From Lachnospiraceae bacterium (GTDB lineage Bacteria > Bacillota > Clostridia > Lachnospirales > Lachnospiraceae): a stretch of 38,845 nucleotides of DNA. Location of the stretch: NCBI GenBank assembly GCA_022510565.1, contig JAFLTE010000022.1:1-38845 (forward strand). The letters run 5' to 3'. This document shows positions 1 to 8,290 of the stretch, one piece after another (the first letter of the stretch is position 1; the number at the start of each line of letters is the position of its first letter). Both the position numbers and the translations under genes were made by a program. The notes beneath the pieces were generated by a model that saw nothing but the letters and a program-made list of their open reading frames with translations, searched no databases and was not told the origin of the DNA.

Positions 1-1
1 G

Positions 2-166
2 ACCTACTTTGCCCAGGCGAGGGAATACAGGCCGGAGACGGGGCGGTTCCATGCACAGGATGTGGTAGCGGGCAACGGGGCAGAACCCGTGACCCTGAAC
101 AGGTATACATACTGTACTAATAGTCCTATCAATTATTTTGATCCATTAGGATTAGAAAAAATGTAA
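2..166 (+). CDS. RHS repeat-associated core domain protein, C-terminal end (partial, 5' truncated by window)
   Basis: The open frame entering from the left edge reads as the final 54 residues of an RHS core: AREYRPETGRFHAQD, then a linker, then LNRYTYCTNSPINYFDPLGL and a stop. This is the invariant end of the RHS beta-cage, after which polymorphic toxins normally carry a variable C-terminal toxin domain. Here the frame stops four residues after DPLGL, in a run of six A (158-161 region). With one more A the frame would continue into about 45 further sensible residues (see the next feature). The rest of the gene lies outside the window. The family assignment is secure; whether the stop is natural, a sequencing indel or decay is not decided. 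Confidence 0.85.
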   Translation, partial: TYFAQAREYRPETGRFHAQDVVAGNGAEPVTLNRYTYCTNSPINYFDPLGLEKM

Positions 167-638
167 TATCAGGCGGAATATATAGACAAACAGAATTTGA
201 TGACGGAGAGTATTGTTATGAATTTATAGATGCAGGATTAGCACAGATTAGTGAATGGAAGGAAGAAAATACTGACGAAAAAGTCACCTGGGTCAAGCAG
301 ATAATGGCTGGAGCGAACTTAATAAATCAGAATTTAAAAAAAGTGCAAATGCAAGAGATGTTAATTTAGTTTTTATTGAAAATAAAGAACAATTAATAGA
401 TTATTTGGAAGGAAAAACGGAGGGCGATAATAGTGTAATAAGAAGTGAAGACAAAATAAGCAGTATATCCATTTTTCGCATGGACTCGTTAAGAATAATG
501 GTATTATTAGTCTTGGGTATAACTATAACACAGAATATAATACGGAGTTGGATATACAAAGTTAATGTATTTGGTGGAAAAACATCATTACCCACGGAAG
601 GTAATAATGCTTATCAAGTAGAGTTTTGCCCACAGTAA
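163..638 (+). pseudogene. Decayed or frameshifted RHS toxin C-terminal domain
   Basis: Three overlapping frames together read as one degraded domain. Frame 163-300 gives GGIYRQTEFDDGEYCYEF and onward. From about 300 the sense moves to the frame containing NGWSELNKSEFKKSANARD, then EQLIDYLEGK and DKISSISIF. At the T5 run 472-476 it moves again to give SHGLVKNNGIISLGYNYN, ending at TAA 563-565. The switches at 158-163 and 472-476 sit at homopolymers. The hydrophobic-SHG motif followed by a G-rich strand recalls caspase-like folds, but this is a weak inference. No intact start or single frame covers the domain, so I call it a remnant. The sequence is clearly more AT-rich than the RHS core and the housekeeping genes. 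Long-read indel error is the main alternative. Confidence 0.6.
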
Positions 639-647
639 AGAGTATGT

Positions 648-1196
648 ATGATGGTTAAGGAAAAAGTAATTTTCGTAATTTTTACGTTAATGATATTTAT
701 ATTTGCAATTTTTATATTTTTCATGTTCAATAAGCGATATATGAAAATAATAATTATTTTAGGAACTATACTTGTTTTTGCCATGATTACTATTGGTATA
801 TCAATGGCATGGATAAGTCCGGTAAAATATGCGTTAAAAGAGGAGGATTTTAACAAATATACAAAATATATTTTGATCAGAGAAGTTCATTATACGGGGA
901 CAGGATGGAGTATAGTAGGAGATCAAAGTGGTTATTTTTCTGATGCAGAGGTGTCAGACGTGATATTAGAAGGGGAAAAGTTACCTGAGGCGTATGAACC
1001 GGCGGAGCGATATAATACATTTTTGTGTATTGTGGAATATAAGGGCAAAGAGAATCATATGGCATTTGATGAGAAATTAGATTGTTATATAATAAAGGAC
1101 TGGTATCCCGTTTATCCGGTTGTGAGGAATAGATTGTTACCGCAGTCATTTTATCCGCGCAAATATATGACTGAGAAAGATATTAAAGGGTATTAG
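648..1196 (+). CDS. Hypothetical two-helix membrane protein, possible immunity protein
   Basis: This is a 182-residue protein I do not recognise. Residues about 5-27 and 33-55 are strongly hydrophobic with few charges, so two N-terminal transmembrane segments are likely. A polar domain of about 125 residues follows. ATG codons at 648 and 651 are both possible, and the ribosome binding site is weak. The gene starts 10 bp after the decayed toxin tail and shares its AT-rich composition. In RHS systems the gene directly downstream of the toxin usually encodes its immunity protein, and membrane immunity proteins are common. That makes an immunity role a reasonable guess, but the evidence is positional only. 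Confidence 0.55.
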   Translation: MMVKEKVIFVIFTLMIFIFAIFIFFMFNKRYMKIIIILGTILVFAMITIGISMAWISPVKYALKEEDFNKYTKYILIREVHYTGTGWSIVGDQSGYFSDAEVSDVILEGEKLPEAYEPAERYNTFLCIVEYKGKENHMAFDEKLDCYIIKDWYPVYPVVRNRLLPQSFYPRKYMTEKDIKGY

Positions 1197-1322
1197 GTAT
1201 GAAAGTTATTTATGAGAAATTTTGCACCAAATTAATCTTATTGTAGCATTAAAAAACAGTCCTAAGGACCGGAACAGACATCAGATTTGATATATCATAA
1301 AAGAAAGTTAAAAGAATAAAAA

Positions 1323-1592
1323 ATGAAACTAAATCGTGGAAAACTGGTCAGGAAATACATAGGAGAAGCAATGGCACCCTTTGGATTTGGATATAAAGGA
1401 TACAAGGGAGATTCGTGGGTGTTTGAAAGAAAACAGAAGAACGTGGTGCAGACGATCGGCATATACCCGTACCGCTTTGAACCGAGCTGGATTACGTTTG
1501 AACTGTACACGACGGCGAGGGGCTGCATGGGGAACCAGCTGGTGAAGTATATGGGAGGAGTGGGTGAAACAGATTTATTTAAAAATATATAG
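1323..1592 (+). CDS. Short hypothetical protein, probably a truncated immunity-like protein
   Basis: This 89-residue ORF begins KLNRGKLVRKYIGEAMAPFG and continues with alternating polar and hydrophobic stretches (VVQTIGIYPYRF, ITFELYTTARG). The layout, a helix followed by beta strands beginning GYKGDSWVFERK, resembles immunity-type proteins found next to RHS genes. I could not confirm a named family. The last 15 residues turn AT-rich and end abruptly after the central strands, which suggests that the 3' part was lost. The start lacks a good ribosome binding site. The 125 bp upstream hold no other gene. It could be a second, orphaned immunity module in the same toxin array. Confidence 0.45.
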   Translation: MKLNRGKLVRKYIGEAMAPFGFGYKGYKGDSWVFERKQKNVVQTIGIYPYRFEPSWITFELYTTARGCMGNQLVKYMGGVGETDLFKNI

Positions 1593-1639
1593 GAAGCGGA
1601 ATCAATGACAGAGAGGTGTAATTTACTGTAATCGACTCC

Positions 1640-2170
1640 TTACCATCTTCCATAACACAGCGTTCTTTCAACAATCGCCGTCAAAACCGTAGTCAGCAGA
1701 TTTGATCCTATTATCACCGATGCCAGTTTTTTACGATGCTTTGTCTCTTTTTTCAAAACGTTATAAACGATAGGCATCTCACAGGCTAATGTCATAATAA
1801 GGAATGCTAACCCGACTGTGTAGAATGGCCATTTTTCTAATGCATCTTTAAATGTAAATAGGGTGCCATTTGATACCGTTGAGTTTTCCGTCTGCACCGT
1901 AATAAACATTAACAGATAAGGCGCAACGAATGACACAAGGTTTGATATCACTGTTACAGGAATAATCTTTTTAAAATTATTTATCCCTGCCACAAATCTT
2001 ACAGCAAGTATCTCTATAAGTAGTGTTCCTGCAATCACAAATGGTAGTAGATCGTCGGGGCGTGTCTCAGATATCCACATCCATGAGGAATTTGCGAAAG
2101 CTGTAATCGGAAAAAACCAAAGTAAAGTCAGTATTGTTGAGAAGCAAATAATTATTTTCTTATTTTTCAC
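1640..2170 (-). CDS. Hypothetical secreted/membrane protein with four predicted transmembrane segments
   Basis: This 176-residue protein starts at a GTG with a clear AGGAGG 8 bp upstream (2179-2183 on the plus strand). A signal-like N-terminus (KNKK, a long hydrophobic stretch, then ITAFANSS) is followed by SSWMWISETRP. Three more hydrophobic segments lie at about residues 42-60, 67-90 and 115-135, with a further stretch near 150-165. Basic residues sit between segments as expected for membrane topology. I do not recognise a functional family. It is convergent with the RHS-linked genes and divergent from ptb, with its own likely promoter, so it is probably a single-gene transcript. Confidence 0.6.
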   Translation of the reverse strand: MKNKKIIICFSTILTLLWFFPITAFANSSWMWISETRPDDLLPFVIAGTLLIEILAVRFVAGINNFKKIIPVTVISNLVSFVAPYLLMFITVQTENSTVSNGTLFTFKDALEKWPFYTVGLAFLIMTLACEMPIVYNVLKKETKHRKKLASVIIGSNLLTTVLTAIVERTLCYGRW

Positions 2171-2263
2171 AAGCTACGCCTCCTAATTTTGTCGTTCTAA
2201 TTGTTATGGAGAAGTTTAGAAAGATAAAATTCAATTTGCCTACTAATTTGTTTGCTGATTTAA

Positions 2264-2293
2264 ATTATAACATATTTTTTGGGTTTTCTCCAA
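2264..2293 (-). promoter_or_regulatory. Probable promoter for the minus-strand membrane protein
   Basis: Read on the minus strand, TTGGAG (plus 2288-2293) is followed after 18 bp by TATAAT (plus 2264-2269), about 95 bp upstream of the GTG start at 2170. The -10 is perfect and the -35 is moderate. Confidence 0.5.
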
Positions 2294-2429
2294 ATTTTCT
2301 CGTGCATTTTCTGTTTGGAAATGCCATTGTATTTTGGTCCCATCGTAATTGTGTTCAACTTCCATGCTTAGGGTTCCACTATTAATACTGCGCGTCATAT
2401 ATAAATATGCGACGCGGAACAGTTATAAA

Positions 2430-2458
2430 TTGATTTTTATGCATAGTAGTGCTATTAT
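2430..2458 (+). promoter_or_regulatory. Promoter of the ptb-buk operon
   Basis: TTGATT (2430-2435) and TATTAT (2453-2458) are separated by 17 bp, a good vegetative sigma-A arrangement. Transcription would begin near 2465, at the foot of a perfect hairpin and about 60 bp ahead of ptb. The rest of the 2171-2429 gap contains only AT-rich sequence plus an imperfect inverted repeat (GCGTC at about 2392 with GACGC at about 2411). Confidence 0.65.
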
Positions 2459-2462
2459 GTTA

Positions 2463-2489
2463 GCTGTGGGGTTTTTGGATGCCCACAGC
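2463..2489 (+). promoter_or_regulatory. Hairpin at the 5' end of the ptb transcript
   Basis: GCTGTGGG (2463-2470) pairs exactly with CCCACAGC (2482-2489) around an 11-nt loop. It begins at the predicted transcription start and has no U-tract after it, so it is not a terminator. A 5' mRNA-stabilising hairpin or a protein or operator site are the likely options. Confidence 0.5.
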
Positions 2490-2527
2490 ATATTACGATG
2501 ATAAAGTAAAAGGAGTGAATGATTAAA

Positions 2528-3448
2528 ATGAGTAAGAGTTTTAATGACCTGATATCTAAAGTATCTGAGTGCAGTGTCAAGAAAGTGGCAGTAGCGGTTG
2601 CGCAGGACAGTGCCGTATTGGAAGCGGTAGCAGCAGCGAAGAATCGCAATATCGCAGAGGCAATTCTGGTTGGCGATGAAGACAAAATTAAGCAGGTGGC
2701 AGCAGAGGCTAACGTTGATATCAACGGTTTTGAGATTATAGATGAGAAGGATGATTACACAGCAGCACTTAAAGCAGTAGAGCTTGTACATACCGGTAAG
2801 GCTGATATGTATATGAAAGGTTTGATTGATACAAAATCATTCCTGAAGAGTGTGCTGGATAAAGAGGTTGGTTTAAGAACCGGTAAGACTTTGTCCCACG
2901 TATGTGTGTTTGAGGTAAAGGGCGTGGATCATCTGTTGTTCTTATCCGATGTGGCATTCCTGACCTATCCTACACTGGAAGAGAAAGTTCATATCATTGA
3001 GAATACGGTGGAAATCTGCCATGCATGCGGCATTCCGAATCCTAAAGTAGCGCCTCTGGCGGCTGTGGAGGTAGTCAACCCTAAGATGCCTGTAACTGTG
3101 GAGGCAGATGAATTGACTAAGATGTGCGACGAAGGTAAGATTACGGGATGTGTAGTGGACGGTCCGCTTTCTTTAGACCTTGCCATTGACCCCGAGGCCG
3201 CGAAGCATAAAGGTGCAGAGGGCAGAAAGATTGTGGGTGATGCCGATGTACTTCTTTTCCCCGATATTCACGCAGGTAATTTGGTTTACAAATGTCTCGT
3301 ACATACGGCGGAGGTGAAGAACGGTAATATTCTGACCGGCACGAAGGCTCCGGTTATTCTGACTTCCCGCTCCGATGATTTTGAGACGAAGGTTAATTCC
3401 ATTGCGCTGGGCGCAGTCGTTGCGGAAGCAATGTCCAAGATGAATTAG
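2528..3448 (+). CDS. ptb: Phosphate butyryltransferase
   Basis: Ptb exchanges CoA for phosphate on butyryl-CoA, giving butyryl phosphate for butyrate kinase in the cytoplasm. The 306-residue protein has the phosphotransacetylase/Ptb fold signature throughout: an N-terminal AVAVAQDSAVLEAV segment, then ILVGDEDKIKQVA, then the C-terminal VDGPLSLDLAIDPEAA and LLFPDIHAGNLVYK blocks typical of PTA_PTB proteins. Length matches the family (about 300). AGGAG at 2511-2515 lies 12 bp before ATG 2528 and only 3 bp before ATG 2519, so I favour 2528; the alternative adds three residues. It is followed after 13 bp by buk, which makes the butyrate assignment much firmer than a generic phosphate acetyltransferase. 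Confidence 0.93.
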   Translation: MSKSFNDLISKVSECSVKKVAVAVAQDSAVLEAVAAAKNRNIAEAILVGDEDKIKQVAAEANVDINGFEIIDEKDDYTAALKAVELVHTGKADMYMKGLIDTKSFLKSVLDKEVGLRTGKTLSHVCVFEVKGVDHLLFLSDVAFLTYPTLEEKVHIIENTVEICHACGIPNPKVAPLAAVEVVNPKMPVTVEADELTKMCDEGKITGCVVDGPLSLDLAIDPEAAKHKGAEGRKIVGDADVLLFPDIHAGNLVYKCLVHTAEVKNGNILTGTKAPVILTSRSDDFETKVNSIALGAVVAEAMSKMN

Positions 3449-3461
3449 GAGGTAAGAGATT

Positions 3462-4529
3462 ATGTCAGTAAAAAGTTTGATTATCAATCCCGGTTCCACA
3501 TCAACGAAAATCGGAGTATTCGAGGATGAAACTCTTCTGTTTGAGGAGACTTTAAGACATTCTACAGAGGAGATTGCACAGTACGCATCCATCGTAGATC
3601 AGAAGGATTTTCGGAAGGATATTATTATAAATCTTCTGAAAGAGAAAGATTTCGACATTAAGTCCCTGAACATGGTAGTGGGACGCGGCGGTATGTTAAA
3701 ACCCATTCCGGGCGGCACGTACGCGGTCAGCGACGATCTGCTTCAGGACTTAAAGATTGGTAAGCAGGGGCAGCATGCCTCTAACTTAGGCGGTATTCTG
3801 GCGAGAGAGATTGCCGACTCGATTGGTGTTCCGTCTTATATTGTAGACCCTGTCGTAGTGGACGAGTTAGAACCGATTTCCCGCTATTCAGGCGTGCCTG
3901 AGCTTCCGAGAACGAGCGTGTTCCATGCGTTGAATCAGAAAGCGGTAGCTAAGCGTTATGCCAAGGAAGTGGGCAAGGATTATGCTTCTTTGAACCTGAT
4001 TGTGGTACACATGGGCGGCGGTGTGTCCGTAGGCGCACACAGACAGGGCAAAGTCGTAGATGTGTTCAATGCGCTGGACGGTGACGGAGCATTTTCTCCC
4101 GAGAGAGCGGGCGCGGTTCCCAGCGGTGCACTGATTAAGATGTGCTATTCCGGACAGTATACGGAGAAGGAAGTATATAAGAAGATTGTGGGCGGCGGCG
4201 GATTTAACGCTTACTGCGGCACTAATGATATGCGCGATGTGGAGAAGATGGTAAGTGAGGGCGATAAGAAAGCCGAAGAAGTTCGTGATGCATTTATCAG
4301 GCAGGTAGCCAAGGACATCGGTTCCATGGCATGCGTTCTGGAAGGAAAAGTTGAGCAGATTATCGTAACCGGTGGTATCGCATATGACAAAGTGGTAGTG
4401 GACGGTCTTAAAGCACAGGCAGGATGGATTGCTCCCATGACCGTATATCCGGGCGAAGATGAGCTGCTTGCACTTGTTCAGGGTGGTTTGCGCGTATTAA
4501 ACGGCGAAGAGAAGGCAATGGTATATTAG
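3462..4529 (+). CDS. buk: Butyrate kinase
   Basis: Buk transfers phosphate from butyryl phosphate to ADP, yielding butyrate and ATP as the last step of the kinase route of butyrate formation. The 355 residues show the acetate/butyrate kinase (ASKHA) signatures: [15 protein letters not shown] at the N-terminus, [14 protein letters not shown] near residue 183, and [10 protein letters not shown] in the C-terminal half. Length and sequence fit butyrate kinase rather than acetate kinase, which is about 400 residues. AGGAGG overlaps the end of ptb (3447-3452) and gives 9-bp spacing to ATG, so the two are translationally linked. The buk stop TAG overlaps the secA ribosome binding site, so read-through into secA is likely. 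Confidence 0.95.
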   Translation: MSVKSLIINPGSTSTKIGVFEDETLLFEETLRHSTEEIAQYASIVDQKDFRKDIIINLLKEKDFDIKSLNMVVGRGGMLKPIPGGTYAVSDDLLQDLKIGKQGQHASNLGGILAREIADSIGVPSYIVDPVVVDELEPISRYSGVPELPRTSVFHALNQKAVAKRYAKEVGKDYASLNLIVVHMGGGVSVGAHRQGKVVDVFNALDGDGAFSPERAGAVPSGALIKMCYSGQYTEKEVYKKIVGGGGFNAYCGTNDMRDVEKMVSEGDKKAEEVRDAFIRQVAKDIGSMACVLEGKVEQIIVTGGIAYDKVVVDGLKAQAGWIAPMTVYPGEDELLALVQGGLRVLNGEEKAMVY

Positions 4530-4542
4530 GAGTGTTTAAATC

Positions 4543-7107
4543 ATGGGTTTAGTACAGAAAGTATTTGGCACGCACAGCGAGAGGGAAATCAAGCGCATCG
4601 AGCCGCTGGTTAAGAAGATAGAGGAACTTCGCCCGACGATGATGGAGATGTCGGACGAGCAGTTGCGTGACAAGACGAAAGAATATAAGAAAAGACTGAC
4701 CGAAGGGGAGACTTTGGACGACCTTCTGCCGGAGGCGTATGCCACGGTGAGAGAGGCCACAAGGCGAGTCCTCAACACGGAGCATTACAGGGTACAGTTG
4801 ATTGGCGGTATTATCATGCATCAAGGCCGTATCGCTGAGTTAAAGACCGGTGAGGGTAAGACCCAGACCTGTCTTTTGCCTGCATATCTGAATGCGCTGG
4901 ATGGCAAAGGTGTACATGTTGTCACCGTTAATGACTATCTGGCAAAGCGTGATGCGGAGTGGATGGGGCAGGTACATGAATTTCTTGGGTTGAAAGTCGG
5001 AGTTGTCTTAAATGACATGAAATCCGATGAGAGAAGAGAGGCGTACAACTGTGATATCACGTATGTGACTAACAATGAACTCGGTTTCGATTATCTGCGT
5101 GACAACATGGTTATCTATAAGGAACAGCTTGTTCTCAGGGATCTTCACTATGCCATTATCGATGAGGTGGACTCTGTGCTGATTGACGAGGCACGTACGC
5201 CGCTTATCATTTCCGGTCAGAGCGGTAAGTCCACAAAGCTGTATGAAGCCTGTGATATATTGGCCAGACAGTTGACTCGTGGTGAGGATATGGAAGAGCT
5301 GTCGAAGATGGATGCCATCATGGGCGTGGAGCGCGAGGAGACGGGCGACTTTATTGTCAATGAGAAAGATAAAGTGGTAAATTTGACCGCGCAGGGTGTT
5401 TCCAAGGTGGAGCGCTTCTTCCAGATTGAGAACTTGGCGGATCCGGAGAATCTGGAGATTCAGCACAATATTATTCTGGCACTCAGGGCTCACAACTTGA
5501 TGTTCCGTGACCAGGATTATGTGGTGAAGGACGACCAGGTACTGATCGTCGATGAATTTACCGGACGTATTATGCCCGGACGGCGCTATTCGGATGGTTT
5601 GCATCAGGCAATTGAGGCGAAAGAGCATGTGAAGGTGAAGCGGGAGAGTAAGACACTTGCGACCATCACTTTCCAGAATTTCTTTAATAAATTTGAAAAG
5701 AAAGCAGGAATGACAGGTACAGCGCTCACGGAGGAAAAGGAATTCCGAGACATCTATGGTATGGATGTGGTGGAGGTTCCCACCAATGTGCCTGTTGCCC
5801 GTATCGACCGACAGGATGCGGTTTATAAGACAAGACGTGAGAAACTCAAAGCAATCGTCGAGGCGGTGAAAGAAGCCCACGCCAAAGGACAGCCCGTGCT
5901 GGTCGGCACGATTAATATCGACGCTTCCGAGGAACTTAGTGCCCTGCTTAAGAAGAGTGGAATTGAGCACAAGGTTTTGAATGCGAAGTTCCATGAGATG
6001 GAGGCTGAAATCGTAGCGGATGCCGGTATTCACGGAGCGGTGACGATTGCCACCAATATGGCTGGCCGTGGTACGGATATTAAATTGGATGATGAGGCAA
6101 GAGCCGCAGGCGGTTTGATGATTATCGGTACAGAGCGTCACGAGTCCAGGCGTATTGACAATCAGCTGCGTGGTCGTTCCGGTCGTCAGGGAGACCCGGG
6201 TGAATCCAAGTTCTATATTTCGTTGGAAGACGATTTGATGAGATTGTTCGGCTCCGACAGAATGATTGCAATGTTTAATGCGCTTGGCATTCCGGAGGGA
6301 CAGGAAATCGAACACGGTGCGCTGACGAAAGCAATCGAGTCGGCACAGAAGAAGATAGAGAACAATAACTTCGGCATCAGAAAGAACCTGTTAGAGTACG
6401 ACCAGGTTATGAACGAGCAGAGAGAAATTATCTATGAAGAGAGAAGACGCGTATTAAACGGCGAGAGTATGCGCGATGCCATCTACAAGATGATTACGGA
6501 TATCACGGAAGACTGCGTGGATACCTGTATCGGTGATGACAATGATTTCGAGGAATGGGACTACAATGAGCTTAATACCCTGCTTCTTCCTACGGTTCCT
6601 CTGCAGCCGGTTAATGCAGAACGTGTGCTGAAGCCTAAGAAGAACAGCTTAAAGCAACAGTTAAAAGAAGAAGCGGTGAAGCTCTACGAGAGCAAGGAAG
6701 CGGAGTTCCCTGAACCGGAAGCGATTCGTGAGATTGAGCGTGTCATTCTTCTGAAAGTAATTGACAGAAAGTGGATGGACCATATTGATGATATGGACCA
6801 GCTTCGTCAAGGGGCAGGTTTGCAGGCATACGGTCAGAAAGACCCGCTTGTGGAATATAAGCTGAACGGTTATGAGATGTTTGACGACATGACGCAGAAC
6901 ATCAAGGAGGAGACTGTACGGCTTCTCTTCCGTGTCCGGATTGAGCAGAAGGTGGAGAGAGAGCAGGTTGCTAAGGTTACGGGTACGAACAAGGATGATA
7001 CTTTACAGAAGGGTCCCGTGAAGCGTATGGAAGCTAAAGTATACCCCAACGATCCGTGTCCTTGTGGTTCCGGCAAGAAATATAAACAATGCTGCGGGCG
7101 CAAATAA
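4543..7107 (+). CDS. secA: Preprotein translocase ATPase SecA
   Basis: SecA drives secretory proteins through SecYEG using ATP. All expected parts of the 854 residues are present: Walker [14 protein letters not shown] (about 95-107), [14 protein letters not shown] in NBD1 (about 207-220), TMAGRGTD-type motif in NBD2 ([12 protein letters not shown]), the helical scaffold with [15 protein letters not shown], and a C-terminal zinc tail [19 protein letters not shown]. The zinc tail suggests SecB-like or ribosome/lipid contact as in other full-length SecA. AGGAG at 4528-4532 is 10 bp before ATG and overlaps the buk stop. Length is normal and no second SecA feature is seen. Its placement directly behind ptb-buk is a feature of this locus. 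Confidence 0.98.
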   Translation: MGLVQKVFGTHSEREIKRIEPLVKKIEELRPTMMEMSDEQLRDKTKEYKKRLTEGETLDDLLPEAYATVREATRRVLNTEHYRVQLIGGIIMHQGRIAELKTGEGKTQTCLLPAYLNALDGKGVHVVTVNDYLAKRDAEWMGQVHEFLGLKVGVVLNDMKSDERREAYNCDITYVTNNELGFDYLRDNMVIYKEQLVLRDLHYAIIDEVDSVLIDEARTPLIISGQSGKSTKLYEACDILARQLTRGEDMEELSKMDAIMGVEREETGDFIVNEKDKVVNLTAQGVSKVERFFQIENLADPENLEIQHNIILALRAHNLMFRDQDYVVKDDQVLIVDEFTGRIMPGRRYSDGLHQAIEAKEHVKVKRESKTLATITFQNFFNKFEKKAGMTGTALTEEKEFRDIYGMDVVEVPTNVPVARIDRQDAVYKTRREKLKAIVEAVKEAHAKGQPVLVGTINIDASEELSALLKKSGIEHKVLNAKFHEMEAEIVADAGIHGAVTIATNMAGRGTDIKLDDEARAAGGLMIIGTERHESRRIDNQLRGRSGRQGDPGESKFYISLEDDLMRLFGSDRMIAMFNALGIPEGQEIEHGALTKAIESAQKKIENNNFGIRKNLLEYDQVMNEQREIIYEERRRVLNGESMRDAIYKMITDITEDCVDTCIGDDNDFEEWDYNELNTLLLPTVPLQPVNAERVLKPKKNSLKQQLKEEAVKLYESKEAEFPEPEAIREIERVILLKVIDRKWMDHIDDMDQLRQGAGLQAYGQKDPLVEYKLNGYEMFDDMTQNIKEETVRLLFRVRIEQKVEREQVAKVTGTNKDDTLQKGPVKRMEAKVYPNDPCPCGSGKKYKQCCGRK

Positions 7108-7149
7108 AAAGATAAAAAAATAAGTAATATAGAAAGTAGGTGACGTTAA

Positions 7150-8257
7150 GTGGTTGAATTGGATAACATGAAATCCGAGCTTTTAAGCTACGAAAGTCCC
7201 TTAGCGGAAGTGAGGGATTCACTTTGACTTAGATAATAAGTCGAAGAGGATTGAAGAACTGGAGATGGAAATGCAGGCACCGGACTTCTGGGATGACCCG
7301 GAGAAATCCAATCAGAAGATGCGGGAGTCCAAGAGTCTGAAAGATGTTGTAGATACGATGAACGGCTTAATCGGTCAATACGACGATATCCTGACATTGA
7401 TTGAGATGGGGTATGAGGACAATGACCCTGCCATTATACCGGATATCGAGGAAGAGCTTAAGCAGTTCAAAGAAACATTCGAGAATATCCGTATCAGTAC
7501 GCTGCTGTCAGGAGAATATGACAGAAATAATGCGATATTAAAACTGAACGCCGGAGCGGGTGGAACGGAAAGCTGCGATTGGTGCAGTATGCTTTACCGC
7601 ATGTACACCAGATGGGCGGAGCGCAAAGGGTTTGCGCTTGAGGTAATCGATTATCTGGACGGTGACGAGGCCGGTATTAAGTCTGTGACTTTCCAGATTA
7701 ACGGCGAGAATGCCTACGGGTATCTTAAGTCCGAGAAGGGTGTTCACAGATTGGTGCGTATTTCTCCCTTTAACGCACAGGGCAAAAGACAGACATCCTT
7801 CGTGTCACTGGATGTTATGCCGGATATTGAGGAAGACGTGGATGTGGAAATCAGGGATGAGGATATCCGTGTGGACACTTACCGAAGCAGTGGCGCCGGC
7901 GGACAGCACATCAATAAGACATCCTCGGCTATCCGTATTACGCATTTTCCGACGGGTATCGTAGTGACCTGCCAGAATGAGCGAAGCCAGCATATGAACA
8001 AAGATAAAGCAATGCAGATGTTGAAAGCTAAGCTGTATATGCTCAAGCAGGAGGAGAATGCGGAGAAGCTGTCCGATATTCGGGGCGATGTGAAGGAAAT
8101 CGGCTGGGGTAATCAGATACGTTCCTATGTCATGCAGCCTTACACTATGGTCAAGGACCACAGAACCGAAGAGGAGTCGGGTAATGTCAATGCGGTCATG
8201 GACGGCGCGATTGATCCTTTTATCAATGCGTATCTGCGTTGGATTAATGTAAGCTAG
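7150..8257 (+). CDS. prfB: Peptide chain release factor 2 (programmed +1 frameshift)
   Basis: RF2 recognises UGA/UAA and releases the finished peptide. The first 25 codons (GTG 7150 to CTT 7222-7224) end at an in-frame TGA (7225-7227). Translation continues only after a +1 slip, reading GAC from 7226 and giving LDLDNKSKRIEELEMEM. The total is about 368 residues, normal for RF2. The catalytic GGQ is visible in SSGAGGQHINKTSSAIR, and the surrounding PCRF and RF-1 domains are complete. RF2's SPF-equivalent tripeptide region lies in the VDTYRSSG-adjacent segment; I did not assign it exactly. AGGTG at 7138-7142 serves the GTG. It follows secA by 42 bp without an obvious terminator, so co-transcription is likely. 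A gene call starting at 7265 would miss the N-terminus. Confidence 0.95.
7213..7228 (+). promoter_or_regulatory. prfB programmed frameshift site
   Basis: AGGG (7213-7216) is an internal Shine-Dalgarno-like stimulator, followed by the slippery CTT TGA C (7222-7228). The gap between stimulator and slippery codon is 5 nt, slightly longer than the 3 nt in E. coli. This autoregulates RF2: low RF2 lets the ribosome pause at UGA and slip. Confidence 0.93.
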
Positions 8258-8290
8258 GATTTCCTATAAATATAGAAAGGCGGCACTGTT

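Noticed and set aside
5008..6315. A 435-codon open frame on the minus strand inside secA
   Set aside because: It is the antisense shadow of a fully conserved gene, has no ribosome binding site and reads as His/Leu-rich nonsense.
7150..7264. prfB as a pseudogene because of the in-frame TGA
   Set aside because: The TGA is in the canonical CTT TGA C slippery context with an upstream AGGG, so it is programmed frameshifting.
7710..7964. A plus-strand frame within prfB
   Set aside because: Overlaps the RF2 catalytic region in another frame; compositionally a shadow.
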